Below are positions 1 through 11,690 of a stretch of DNA of 64,000 bases, one piece after another (position 1 is the first letter of the stretch; each line of letters opens with the position of its first letter). The notes below the pieces were generated by a model. The model did no database searches and was not told the origin of the DNA. It saw only the letters and a list, made by a program, of their open reading frames with translations. Source of the DNA: Hemileia vastatrix (Eukaryota; Basidiomycota; Pucciniomycetes; Pucciniales; Zaghouaniaceae); NCBI GenBank assembly GCA_030280995.1, contig JASXTE010000013.1:13977501-14041500 (forward strand). Reading direction: 5' to 3'. A program made the translations under genes and the position numbers.

Positions 1-3
1 CTT

Positions 4-346
4 TATCCTGTATGCATTCAGCAAGTACGAGATTTGGCTCTACACTTAATATTAATAATATAATGAAAGTATAACTCCAATACACTAGTAATATTAAAAA
101 ATTTACGGAATTATGATATCCACATATATAAAATGAAAAATCTTGCTCTGATCAATATATTGACTTAGAAAGTTATACTTCAATAAATTATTAATTTTTA
201 AATTGTAGCATTGTCCTGTATGCTTTCAGCAAGTACGAGACTTTGAAACAACTTAAAAATCAATAAATTAAAGGTAAAGTACAAACAATCTAATTATTAT
301 TATGAAAAGCAAAACATTATCCTGTATGCTTTCAGCAAGTACGAGA
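4..346 (+). repeat. Three copies of a 29-bp dispersed repeat
   Basis: A 29-bp word is present at 4-32, 212-240 and 318-346. It is nearly identical each time and contains the core CCTGTATGC, then A or T, then TTCAGCAAGTACGAGA. The middle is a small inverted repeat (TGCT, 3-nt loop, AGCA). Starts are 208 and 106 bp apart. Copies 1 and 3 also share the following AT-rich word ATATTAATAATATAATG, so the real repeat unit is longer than the core. The spacing is irregular and the flanks are eukaryotic transposon DNA. No function can be assigned. Confidence 0.8.
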
Positions 347-1500
347 TGATGTTTTACTTTTCATATTAATAATATAATGGTTGAGAAAGTATTAAAGAAA
401 TATAGAAAAATGATAAGCAAAACATGAACTTACATGTCTATAAAATCTTCTTCCATTTGTAGCTGATTGATCAAAATTAATTATAAAGTTTATTTTATAA
501 TCACTGTTTTAAAAAATAAATGGTTAGATAAATAAATTGAACATTTTTGATAAGGAATAAAGAAAAGTAAATTGACAAACAAATAAAAAAACTTTAAGTT
601 AACTGAAAAAGAATTTTTTTATAATGAATCGAAAGGGTACAGTAAAAGATACCATAAAAATAAATTCAGAATTAGAATCATTAGATTAACTTGTCAAAAG
701 TGTAAAAAAGTGTAACAAACCAAAATGATATGAAATGCAATAGCAAGAAAAATTTGCTTACCGGTAATCAGATAAGGTCAAGAAAATAGTACCAATAATT
801 CAAAATGATAAAGCAAAAATATGATTGATAATTTTTGAAAAAGGTAAGTGAGAAAGAGAAAGGAAAAATAAATTGGGTGGCAAACAGATGTATATATCAT
901 GAATTTTCACTGATCACATTTTCAAAAAAATGCAGCTCTCCAAGTCATATGATAAACTTCATCTAAATTCCAAGAATGATGTTGCCAAGGCACTTTACAC
1001 AGCATGATCATTTTTTCCTATGCATATACTAATTCCAGCTAGAATTTACTTGGCTGCATGTTGTACAGATGCACATTTGTGGAACACTGAATTTCACATC
1101 TAAAAAAAATTGACGCCACATAATTCTAGCTACCATGTTTCACGTAGCTAAAAAACATACACTCATCACATTTAAATTTACATTGCGCCAAAATTAATTC
1201 ATTTTTGAATTTTTTTAAAGGAAACTATAATGTGCACCACCTATTTCTAAAATATGAACCTCCGCACCATATTAAATTGGGAGACTTTTAATTATGCAAT
1301 TTTTTTGCCGTGACCTTTTTCCTGATCTTACTTGGTTCAAAATATTGAAACATGGCCAATGTTGATGAAAGAAACATTTGATTTTGTTTCTATGTGTAAC
1401 AATGGAAGGCTGTTTCTTACTGGCGAAAGAGTGTTGTATATTTTATTTGAACAAATTTTTATTTTTTTATGTATTTTATTTAAAAAATTTACTTTTTATT
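347..1500. other. Gene-free AT-rich stretch
   Basis: I see no convincing coding region or recognisable transposon. The AT-rich sequence carries only short weak inverted repeats, for example TAGCTAC..GTAGCTA near 1128-1151. It leads directly into the hairpin chain that starts at 1501. Confidence 0.6.
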
Positions 1501-2222
1501 GCAGCCAGATTTATACTGGCTGCTTTTTAGAAACCTTAATTTATGACCCAAGCCTTTGAAATTGGCTTGGGTCCCTTACATTGCAATTTAGTACTTCCAG
1601 CCAGGTTTCCCCTGGCTGGAAGTGTCTCTTTCAAGCAATCGAAGTCGCTAAAAGCGACTTCGATTGCTTGCTGTAATGTTTGCCACCCTCCCAGCTAATT
1701 TACTAGGCTGGGAGGTGGCCAAAGCAGTGTGCAACGCGCGTTGCTGCTGCAAGTAACGCGCGTTGCACAATCGCTACCATATTTCATGCAGCTGATATCA
1801 AGTCAGCTGCATGAGATATGCGCAGCATGTGCAATGCGCGCTGCATGCAGCAGAAACGCGCGTTGCATGCAATGCGCATTACTTGCAGCAGCAATGCGTG
1901 TTGCATGTGCTGCATGCAGTGCATTGCACAGCCAGTTTTTTTCTGGCTGTGCAATGCACACAGAGAAACCAAAGTCCCTGCAAGGGACTTTGGTCTCTAA
2001 AATGGAAGCGACTTTCCCTACCAGGTGCAATCTGGTGGGAAAGTGAGAGAAACGTTAGACCGAAGTTGTTTGAAAGCAACTTCGGTCTTAAAAACATTAA
2101 AAATCATAAAAAAAAAATGAGAAATGTAGAAAAAAAAAAAAATTAAAAATTAAAATGTGAGTAAAAGAAAAAAAATAAGTTCTAGTGATACCAAAAATCC
2201 AAGCTAATTTCATTTGGCTTGG
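1501..2222. repeat. Chain of about 13 consecutive GC-rich hairpins
   Basis: Neighbouring inverted repeats follow one another with little spacer: 1501-1523 (8-bp stem), 1545-1573 (10), 1593-1623 (13), 1632-1670 (18 perfect, 3-nt loop), 1682-1719 (13 with one bulge), 1728-1769 (15 perfect, TGTGCAACGCGCGTT), 1784-1814 (12), a nested imperfect set at 1817-1915, 1919-1959 (17 perfect, T7 loop), 1962-1998 (about 16 with a 2-nt bulge), 2011-2044 (13, one bulge), 2057-2088 (12) and 2199-2222 (about 6). Stems are GC-rich while loops and surroundings are AT-rich. Stem sequences differ from each other, although CAGCCAG recurs in several, so this is not a simple tandem repeat. An A-rich tract (2106-2175) lies near the end. 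Confidence 0.9.
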
Positions 2223-4376
2223 TTATTTAATAATTAATTTTTAATACATTAAATTTAAAATTCAAACACCATAAAATATATGAATTTTTTTTATATGAAT
2301 ATTATAAATTTAATCTACCTCTTTCTCATAATTATATTTATAATTTTGTTTTTTTAATTTTTGACATTTAAGTTTATTTTTTGGAAATACAAAATTAAAT
2401 TTTCAGCTAAATTTTTTAGTAAGGTAAAATAAATTATAAATTTGACATTTTGTAATTGAATAATGAAAAAAATTTTAAATTTATTTAAAAAATATTTTTG
2501 TTAGAAGAATACAAATATTTTAAGGGTAGAAATATGGTGCAAATTGTAAGTAAAAAAAATTATATTTTTTTTTGTGAGGGGTTATTTCTATTTTTAAAAA
2601 TATTTTTCAAAAACATTCATTAAATACTGAATTAAATTACTTTGAAACTCAAATTTTTTGTAAAATAATTAAAAATGAAATAATAATATTGTTGTATTTG
2701 ATATAAAATTTGAATTGGTAATATTAATGTCTCTTTAAGTAAATTTGAAAATCATTTAAAAAGACCATGTTGATAAGTACTTCATTTTTGATATACAATG
2801 GTTATATATATATCTTATATATATTTCTTGAGTGTTATTTTTATATACATTCAATAAAATTTGTAATATAAAATGCCATTTAATAATTAATTAATGTTCA
2901 ACTTAGTTATAACAACTTCATATTTAATACCAGCCACTAGTATTTACTTTTTAATTTAAAACTCCAATATAATATGAGAGTATCCTTATTTTGTCTGTAT
3001 GTAATGAACAACAATAACAGACCATAAATGAGTGGGTAGTTAATTACAATAAATAGTTGAAGAATAACCTATAAGAAATGATAAGTTTATCAAAAAGAGT
3101 ACATTAAAAAAATATACTTTTGAATTTTTTTTGATATAATTTGGGTAGTTAAATGAAAATTTAAATTATCAGACATCAAAATGGATAAAATCTAAAAGTA
3201 GTGTTTATATAATAAGCCTCATAAAAAAAAAGGATAAAAAATCTACTATGTAACTAAATTATTAAATATTAAGGTATTATTAAAATTATTGAAAAACTTA
3301 TTTTACAGTTATAATGAAATCTAAATGTGAAAATAATGGTGGGATAATAGTAAGACTATGTGGAAACACTTTAATTTATACATACTTTCAACTATGTTCA
3401 GATAAAAAAATTGTTAAAATTGTATAATAACATCTAGTTAATAGTGATGCAATTTTATTTAGATCAAGAATAAATTTTTCTGAGGAAAAACTAATTAAAT
3501 TGAGATATGGCCATCTCCTTTCAAGAGATAGAATAATAATAAAAATTTAAAAAATTATAATAAGTATTCTTAATCACCATTTTTGAAAAGTCTCTAGTAA
3601 AATTCATTATAATATATCATTCATTGATTACATTATATGGAGTTTCATCTTGAAGTAGTGATGTGCAGCTTTGAACTTATGTTATGAAAAACAAAAAAGT
3701 TAAAAAATATATAGTTATACTAATGAAAAAGCCAAAAATAAAAATACTATTATAAATTAAAAAAATAAAACTACATAAATTTTATTCTGCTCTAATGATG
3801 GAAGGGTACTATGTATGAATTTCCACATGTTAAATCCAAACCTGCTTTAAGGCTAGTTTACAGGTAGAGCTATTAAGTTTCCTTAAATTCTAAAAATAAC
3901 TTATGCATTTTACTAATTATTTTTTTCTTGTTTCTTTCCAAAGTTGTTAGAGTTGCTTAATTAATACTGTTATCTTGATTGTAAGATATATAATTTTTTT
4001 TGAATACATGATTTATTGTTTCAAAAATTATATTATAAATTTAAATCATTTATTTCATTTTCTAAAGCTTCATTGTCAAAGACACAACTCCATTTTCTAT
4101 TACTTAACAAATATATAAAATGTGATAGTAAAATTTAAGGAATTTTCTTTTTTAGAGGGTCAAACTATATTGTGAAGATTTTTATCTAGAAATTCTTGTA
4201 CTCTAAAACCAAATAATTTTCTCCCTTAAGTAAGCCATTTCAAAAATATGAGAATATAAACAAGAATATTAACTTATCTTATTTTTATTTTCTTTACTGA
4301 AAGTTTTAGTTCAATCCCTTTTTTTATATGACATTAGTATAAAAACATGGTTAAATGCTACTATATAATTAATTTT

Positions 4377-4378
<2 letters not shown>

Positions 4379-4410
<32 letters not shown>
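4379..4410. repeat. (AT)n microsatellite
   Basis: Fifteen perfect AT dinucleotides fill 4381-4410 and are followed by GAAATATTTAG. It is a simple-sequence tract with no gene nearby. Confidence 0.95.
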
Positions 4411-4417
<7 letters not shown>

Positions 4418-6123
4418 TTAGAACGTCATCCTTTTTTATTTACTTGAATAAATGGCTCAATTATAATACCCAACACTTATTAATGTTTCCCAAACTCAAT
4501 AACAAATTTCTCATATGAAATATTAGCTTCTAATATAAGAAGTTTATCTATAGATGATATTCAACATGTGATTTTACTTTTTAGATTCAGCTAAAATTAA
4601 ACAAAAGGAGAAATCATGCATATGTGTATAAATGGTAACCATATGTTACTTAGAGGATTGTGAAATTCACTCATCAGAATGGTTTAAGTATTAAAATAAA
4701 TTGAGGTCATTATTTTCTAGTATTTGAAACTAATTAGGAAATTATTCTAAAAATATATTTTAATGTGTATCATGTTTAAAAAGTTGGAAATATGATTTTT
4801 GAAAATTGTGAGTTTCTTATGAGATACCAAGCTTTAGTTTACATTGTTTCAAGTAGAATAGAATTTTAGTATTAGAAATTGAAAGCAATGTACCATTATC
4901 AGATTTTAACTGTGTTCTACTTATAGAATGATTACATAACATTAAACATTATTTAAATCAAAAAGGTTTAAAAGATATTTAGAGTTTTACCAAATTTCAC
5001 CATTTATTAATCTTTGATTTGAAAACAAACTATGATGTACACTCACTAGAAATAAGCAATCCCAATTTTAACATAATTTATCAATCCAAAAATAATGAGT
5101 CAATTAACATGAAAATATATATTATTTCAAAACCAATTCTCTAGATTTAAAATATGATGCTTTAATGAAAAATTATTACAAAACTTTAATGCAATGAAGT
5201 CTCTTAAAAAATTCAAAAATAGAATATCAAAACAAGTAATTTCTGCAAAAAAAACTACTAACTATTGTAGATAAAGCATAAAAATAAGTCATATTTTTTA
5301 AAAAAATGATCTAACAATATTTATTTTTGTTAAAAAAATCAAAACATTGTTAAGTTTGCTTGTTATAATAATGTTAAAATCCACTAAACATTATCTAAAG
5401 GTGGTAAAATATGTTAAAAATAAGTTGAATTTTATGAGATAAAAATCAACAATTTTGTATCATTTCCTGTTGTGCTATGACTTTATTCCACCCTTTTTAT
5501 CTGATTCTTCCAGTATTACTTTGCTATGATCACTAGTTTTCAAGTTAAAATTTACAAATGTTCATTATACTTGATAATATGAAAAATAACTCAAACTTTT
5601 ATAACTACAAAATAAGATTTTGTAACTCCTTCTTTCAATCAATATTTGAAGAAATTTTAGTTTATTTGAGTAATGATTTTAAGAATAACAAAAAAATTGA
5701 AATTCACAAGGAATTATTTCCAGAGACTATAATTATTTACTTGTGTAATGCATGAGCTACTTATCAATGATGTAAAACATCAGAAAAGTAAGTTATAGTT
5801 ATAAATCTACAGATTATACTGTTTCTGGTATATATATCTTCAATAAATCTTTTAAACTTATCTTAGCCTACATACCACACAATAGAAAATCATTATATTA
5901 AAAAAGGAAAAAATTCTATGATAATATCATAAAGAATGATAACCATGGATTAATATTCCATAAAAATGGTTAATAATATTTTAAGAGAACCTAAATCAGT
6001 ATTCTTTCATCAAAATATATCCTTTTTGTCTTTGTAATTTATTCCAAACAAATTTTTTGAAAGTTGAATCTATATATCTAATGCCAAAACCACTATTAAG
6101 TTCCCTCTTAGACTTTTTAAGAA

Positions 6124-6125
6124 AT

Positions 6126-6156
<31 letters not shown>

Positions 6157-6157
6157 T
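6124..6157. repeat. (AT)n microsatellite, interrupted
   Basis: An AT dinucleotide tract with a single ATGT interruption near its middle. There is no gene nearby. Confidence 0.9.
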
Positions 6158-8061
6158 ATTTATCAAAAATTGAAATAAAGAATAAAAACATAATTTTATT
6201 TACCTTTAATTATTTAAATATAGAGTATTTTCAGAATGCATTGTGGTTACTTGTGAAGGTTAGAAGATTTGAAGTTGGATTTATGAGTTTTTAGAAGGGC
6301 AAATATTGTAAAATTCTTTCATAAATATTTATTTCATAGTTTCAAATGTTGAAATCTACAAACTAATGGGATTTAAAATTATATTGAGATTTAAAATCTG
6401 TTTTCTACTCAAGTAAAATAAAATAAAATGATGATATCAAAATTAAAATTAAGTTTAAACTTTTGATATGCTCTATCTTCAATTTTATTGATAGTGCATC
6501 AAAAATTTAATAATATTTTTTTCCTTCATCACTTTTTACATAAAAGATAGTTTTATCATTTTATGAATTAAAGATTGCTTATATAAATTTAACATCTATG
6601 TCAACTGCTTATGACTATTAATCTATATAATAAATTTTTTAGAAGAAAAAATAACATCAGTATATACTGACTTTGAAATTATTCAATTTAAAATAGTTTA
6701 CAGGTAGATAATGAAGGGTGATTTCATTTTTGAATATGAACTATAGAAGTCTTATTTTATCAATTTTAATTCTTTTTGAGCTCAAATGTATCCACCGCAA
6801 CTTAAGTAAGAATAAAAATTATTTTTATTGAAATTTACATGAGAAAGTATGCCTATTATTCAAAATCAAACTTGCTCTAATGGTGTTTTTCAATCATTAT
6901 TTCCATTCATAACAATAAAAAACATTTCAATTTGCTGATGTTTTAGTTTTTGATATCCCCAAGTTTATATCTCAGGTGTACTATTCACAAAATTATTAAA
7001 AATATAATTTTCGAAATACATGATAAACTTGAAAGTGAGGGGGCATTAAATTTTTAAAAATGAATTCTAAATTCAGGATGGATAGTATTTTTTCTATTTT
7101 CACAAATGAACAATTTTTCGTTTCAATTAATCCAGAAAGAAAATTTTGTTGTAAGCATATTATATTATATTTATTATGATTTTAAATACTATATTTTCAA
7201 GATTTGTGTTTAATATTTCCTGTGAAAGTTAATGTTAATGTGAATTTAAAGTAAGCTTGAAGAAATTTAATCAATAGGCATATTGGATATTTAAAATAAT
7301 ATTTTGCTCCAATCTTGAATCATCCTGGGCTAAAAAATATCCCAAATAAGGTTTTTGTGGGTCAATTTGGATTTAAGTAGGATTAAGTGAGGTTTAATAA
7401 AGGACAGATAAAAGGCTAAATTCATTACTAGTGACTTTTTTCTCAAAATAGTTATAAAATATTTATCATTCTGGACTCAAGCTTCAATAAAGTTGAATTG
7501 AAACAGAGATAATTTCTAGCAGCACAACACCATATTTACAAAGGTGTAAAATACCTCAAATATTACTCATAATATAGGAAGGCAAGGAATCTACAAAATT
7601 CACATTTCAAACGAGGATTTATATTTTGAATTTGAAATTGAGAAATGGAATATTATTTTCCAATTTAAATATCTATTAGTCATTTTAACAAAAGTTTTCA
7701 GTAATCAGATTGAATTTTGATGGTATTTTGTTGTAGATTAATCATTTTGATGAGACATTTACTCAAAATTACTGGTTTCGTTTCTAATATTCCATGTGAA
7801 ATTCATTATGAATCTTTTTGAAAGTGAATAGTTGACATATTGGATATGCAAAAGCTTATGTTAGATCAAAGTGAGATCAAAGGGAGCTTAACTGATGATC
7901 AAATTAGGATTTTACAAGATCAAACGGTGATCAATGTAGGTTCATCTTGAGCTCAATCTGTGACAAATCTCTGACTAAATGTAAGGCCAAACAATTTCCT
8001 ACATGGTGATGATGTGTGCATAATTCAAGCATAGATTTGTGGCTCAACGGAGCTCAAGCAA

Positions 8062-8083
8062 GGGGTATTGCTAGCAATACCCC
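8062..8083. repeat. Perfect 22-bp palindrome
   Basis: The half-site GGGGTATTGCT is followed immediately by its exact reverse complement, with no loop, and the run of C continues to 8086. It lies 126 bp upstream of the ATG at 8209. The core ATTGCTAGCAAT resembles the TTGCTAGCAA words in the MITE at 21529-21788 and in the foldback near 42100. It could be a regulatory site or the remnant of an element end. Confidence 0.85.
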
Positions 8084-8162
8084 CCCATTTTTTCTGTGGT
8101 GATTCAGTGCTCAAGTCAGACATTGGGCAACTGACACCTTTTCTATTTTTCTATTCTTAGCT

Positions 8163-8170
8163 TATAAAAA
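8163..8170 (+). promoter_or_regulatory. Candidate TATA box of the 8209 gene
   Basis: TATAAAAA stands 46 bp before the ATG at 8209, in an otherwise pyrimidine-rich leader. The spacing would give a transcript start about 10-20 bp before the ATG, which is short but possible in fungi. It is a sequence match only. Confidence 0.5.
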
Positions 8171-8208
8171 GCCCATCTAATAATCAACATTTCCATCATC
8201 TTAGTATC

Positions 8209-9013
8209 ATGACTCAATACCACACTGTTCCCAGAGATCAAACAAGCTCTTTCTGCAAAAGTCGCAATTTCCATTGCACCTTTTTTAGACCTCAGGGGTA
8301 TGCCTCCTTTAGACCTTCCTGCAATCATTGTTTCAGATATCATAAGACTTGTAACACCTTCATAGATCAAAATACTGAGCCTACTGGCTTCATTTGCTTC
8401 CCTTCTAGCTCCACCAGTAGTGCTCCTATAATAACTACTACTAGTCCTACCAGCATTAATTCTTGTCCCATTACTGTCGTCCCTTACAAATCATCATCAC
8501 TTCCCACTTGTTTCAGGTGCAAAATATTCATTCAGCCTAGTGCTGCCCCTTCTTCTTCCCCAAGCTCCAATGCTTCTATGCATTCAGGCATCTCTACAGC
8601 TGCTTTGGACACAGTTAACATCTCCTCTTCATCAGCACGCCCCCATAACTTGTTAGCAAGTAAGTTCCTTTCACTATACTTATGCCTTCATTACCTACTG
8701 ACTCCTGATCTAACTTTTAGGCTTCAGCAAATCCATCTCCCTTGGATGGGTTCCTATTCCATTACCTTTTTTACATTCTATGCAAATTTTTACCAGACTC
8801 CGCCTTATTTATGATGCTATGTCTCTATCTTATAATCATGCACCAGCCTTTTCTGATACTGAGCTCAAGGCTTGCTATACCCACATAGAAATGATAGGTC
8901 AGCTAATGAATGAAATCAATTTTTCAACTATTCTTGGATTCCCCGCCAATCCTCATCACTTTTTCATGCCTGAAGAATGTAAAAGATATGCTAATAGCTT
9001 TAAAAAAAACTGA
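8209..9013 (+). CDS. Spliced two-exon gene, Cys-rich motif and Ser/Pro-rich middle, unknown function
   Basis: I do not recognise this family with certainty. Exon 1 is 8209-8659. A 61-bp intron (8660-8720) begins GTAAGT and ends TTTTAG, and exon 2 is 8721-9013. Splicing at phase 1 restores one frame of about 247 residues with no stop. Near the N-terminus cysteines are spaced C-x6-C-x14-C-x2-C-x6-C (residues about 16-50). This resembles a fungal Zn2Cys6 cluster that lacks its first cysteine, where a serine stands. A Ser/Thr/Pro-rich middle (about 65-145) has another CxxC. The C-terminal 90 residues look globular. The gene is convergent with the 3' end of Gypsy A pol (minus strand, ending at 9627). 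It is either an accessory antisense gene of that element or an independent host gene. A decayed possible relative lies at 46141. The open frame over a correct splice argues that it is real. Confidence 0.65.
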
Positions 9014-9626
9014 ATAACCCACTAGCACTTTCCCTATAAGCCTTCTTTTTCCAATATCTCTGTAAATAGTCTCTATTTCTGCTATGCCTTTAAATAAACA
9101 TACTAGACACAGCGCTATTGTTTTACACCTGTCTTCAATATTAGTTGTCTTTTAAATCTTGGAGCACCTAACTTTTCTCCCTCTACTTTCTTTAAAAGAC
9201 TTTAGACCCTTTAAAAAATCATAGAATAAACTTTAAACATTAAAATTTTACCCCCTTTACTGTAATACAAAAATACATGATGTACATAAGTTATTGAACT
9301 GTAGCGCACCCCATCTATAAATCATTATTCCACTCCTGGTTGATTAACCCATTGGCTAAATTCCCAGCCTCTTTTGCGTTTACATGGTACACATCTCCTT
9401 CAATCCATTTACCCACTTTTTCACGTCTCTTGAATGATGAAAATATAAGATTTCATTTTCTCTATGCCCTCATATGAGCGCTTATGTCAGTTTCCTGTTC
9501 AGCCATAGTCCTTCTAACTTTCAGTTAGCACCCTCTACCCATCACAACTGCATCAAAGATTTCTGTGAGTCCTCTTAGAAAAATAAACCTTAAACTTAAC
9601 TTGTTAGTTTAACCTCATCCCCAAGG
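9014..9626. other. Spacer between the 8209 gene and Gypsy A pol
   Basis: No coding frame is visible. AATAAA-like words (near 9090) could serve the 3' end of the plus-strand gene. On the minus strand, a purine run near 9170-9185 (AGAGGGAGAAAAG) looks like a polypurine tract, but I find no LTR start matching the 5' LTR of Gypsy A beside it. Confidence 0.4.
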
Positions 9627-9890
9627 TTATTCTGGTAGTTTTCCCTCATTCTGGAGACTATCCTGTACTACTGGAGCACACCTTGGGTAGAATCTTTTGA
9701 TCTGATCTGCTGCTACACACCACTTCTGTTCAGTACCATCCAATTCCTCCAGTAAATAAGACCCTCCAGTTATTTGCTTCCTTATCCTATAAGGACCATT
9801 CCATCCCTTAGCAAACATTTTACCCCATTGGCTTTCTAGACTTCTATTATAGACCAAAACCAAATCTCCTGGGTTCAATGGCTTCCTCAA
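9627..9890 (-). pseudogene. Gypsy A integrase C-terminal GPY/F-like domain
   Basis: An open segment of 87 residues contains the run PLNPGDLVLVYN, a tryptophan-rich WNGPYRI core and GGSYLLEELDG, typical of the SH3-like (GPY/F) tail after Ty3/Gypsy integrases. It helps bind target DNA or chromatin in active elements. It is separated from the integrase core by a stop near 9893. No chromodomain follows, in contrast to elements B2 and D. Confidence 0.8.
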
Positions 9891-9898
9891 TCTATGCG

Positions 9899-10760
9899 CT
9901 ATGCACTCATCCTAATATTTAACTGATTTGTCCTGGGCTGCATCATTCTATCATATGCCTTCTCCATGAACTCATCCTTGCTTTCAAGTTGTGCCACCCT
10001 TGCTAAAATTAAATCCTCAGTCAAGCACACTTGATCCCAATCACATCCTAGAAAAGATCCAGCCTCTAGATCAATAGGTAGTACCACTCTTTGACCAAAA
10101 ATAAGTTCATATGGTGAAAAACCAGTTGTCTTTTTAACTGAAAGCCTATCTGAAAACAAAACTAATGGCAAATAGTTCTTCCACTGTGCACCATTATTTC
10201 TACATAACTTAACCAGTGCATACTTTATAACTTCATTCCCTCTTTCCATCATTACTTCTGCTTCAGGATAATATGGTGTTTCAACTTGTAGCTTAGGGCC
10301 TATATCTTTGACTACATCTTGGAATTCTTCAAAAAATTAAGCACCTCCATCCACAGTTACCATTTTCATTACCCCATACCTATAAATACATCCTCTCTTT
10401 CAGAATTCAGCTACATTACTTGCCTTAAGGTTTACCAATGGCACCACTTTGACTAATCCTGATAGATCATCCTTGTATACTACCAAGTATTTAAAGTGCC
10501 CTTCATTTATATGAACTGCATGTAAGCTGATCCTACCAAAAACAGTATCTTTGCACATTGCTCTACCTTTCTCTTTTTACCTTCTGTAACTTCTGCGCTG
10601 ACATTCTGGATAAGATTTAACCCAATCCCTTACCTTGTTCTTCATATTGGGCCACCAGAATCTTTCATTGACTCTGCAATATGTCTCATCCTGACCTCTA
10701 TGACATAAATTCCCATAAAACTCCCTGAGTATTTTCTCCTTCCTTTCCCTATTTTGAATG
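9899..10760 (-). pseudogene. Gypsy A integrase core (broken)
   Basis: Minus-strand translation shows the zinc-finger end (YPECQRR) and the catalytic core. The first acidic position (a DAVHI-type segment in relatives) reads HAVHI, so the first Asp is lost. The second is present in VTVDGG, and the Glu is present in MMERGN. A run of about 117 residues (9899-10252) covers the C-terminal half, with FSPYELIFGQ. Several in-frame stops lie between 10253 and 10650. The element's integrase is therefore dead. Confidence 0.85.
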
Positions 10761-11300
10761 ACTTACCGAGGAAACAAAGACTGATTCCTCCATAAATTCA
10801 CAACTTTAATAAAATAGCTTTTAGCGCGCTTTCTGATATTGAACCAAACCTTTTCATCACAAAAATCTTTTCTACTACTATCTTCCAGATATAACCTTAG
10901 AAATTCTGCTTCCTCATCAGCAGGCGCCTCATCTTCAGAATACTCTCCATTTTCTGAATGAGTATTACTATCTTTACTTTCCCTTGAGTCATCTTTGCCA
11001 TCTGACTCTTCCGCTGTCTTGTCTAGCGTACACCTTGTTGATAAATTAACTTCAGCCCTCTCTAAATCCAGTTTCAGACTAACTTTGCTACAAAAATCCT
11101 TTGCGTCATAATTACCTAGTTTATTGTCTTTGCGGACTCTCTGTAACGTTACTAGTTTATATTCTTCACAGAGGCCTCTATCAAATCCTTTGTTACAATA
11201 ATCTATCCAACTTACTCATCTTTAATATTATTCAAAATCCTTGGCTTCCCAGTCATCTTCACACAACAGCCTTCTAGATAATGAATCTGGAATCATGAAG
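10761..11300 (-). pseudogene. Gypsy A RNase H to integrase linker, acidic region
   Basis: Decayed minus-strand coding DNA between RNase H and the integrase zinc finger. It includes an acidic Ser/Asp/Glu-rich stretch near 10900-11010. Stops occur in all frames. It is assigned by its place between two recognised domains. Confidence 0.55.
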
Positions 11301-11690
11301 GACTTCCCCAGCTCATGCACTAAGTCAAAAGTAAATAAATTAATCTGAACCACCCACCTAGTCATGGGTGCATCTGGTAAACTCTGGCTACTAATAATTT
11401 GCAGCAACAGTAGCGCATCAACCTGAAACTAAAAATGTTGCCTCCAAAGCATCCACTTTAGATTATTAAGTATTTTTTCCACTCTGCATAACTACAGCTT
11501 AGACTGAGAGTACCTAGACTCTACTTTATTAGAAGTCTTTTATTTGTAAAGGAAAGGTCTGTCATTAACTTCCTCATCCTCCTGCATCACAACTGCACCT
11601 ACTGCAGACACACTAGAATCCACAACTAGAGTAATTTTCCCAGTTCCTGGTCCATATTCCAATATTTTCAAAAGGATATCTTTTCTTACA
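11301..11690 (-). pseudogene. Gypsy A RNase H
   Basis: The minus strand carries the RNase H-like segment VVDSSVSAVGAVVMQ followed, after stops, by FDLVHELGKSF and a DSLSRR end. The same domain is better kept in copy 2 (53041-53464), where the corresponding words are VHKPGKSF and DYLSRRP. The domain degrades the RNA of RNA/DNA hybrids in active elements. It is broken here. Confidence 0.75.

Larger units (their letters stand above)
2223..8060. other. Long gene-free AT-rich region
   Basis: About 5.8 kb with stops in every frame and no transposon protein that I can recognise. A short frame at 5558-5755 has no recognisable features. Microsatellites are listed separately. An imperfect repeat of about 85 bp is visible near 7200-7300 and 7777-7860 (shared ATATTGGATAT and TATTxCxTGTGAAA words). 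Between 7864 and 7934 the word GATCAA occurs five times, upstream of the gene that begins at 8209. It may be very old decayed transposon DNA, but nothing in the sequence proves this. Confidence 0.55.

Noticed and set aside
4..346. CRISPR-like array of three repeats
   Set aside because: Only three copies with very different spacers (180 and 78 bp), in clearly eukaryotic transposon-rich DNA with no cas genes.
1729..2146. Several overlapping open frames on both strands, rich in Ala, Cys, His and Met
   Set aside because: They lie in the hairpin chain. Its inverted GC-rich stems create mirror-image frames on both strands, and there is no protein-like composition or start context.
8143..8370. 75-residue minus-strand frame
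   Set aside because: It overlaps the spliced plus-strand gene and promoter in a shadow frame and has no recognisable feature.
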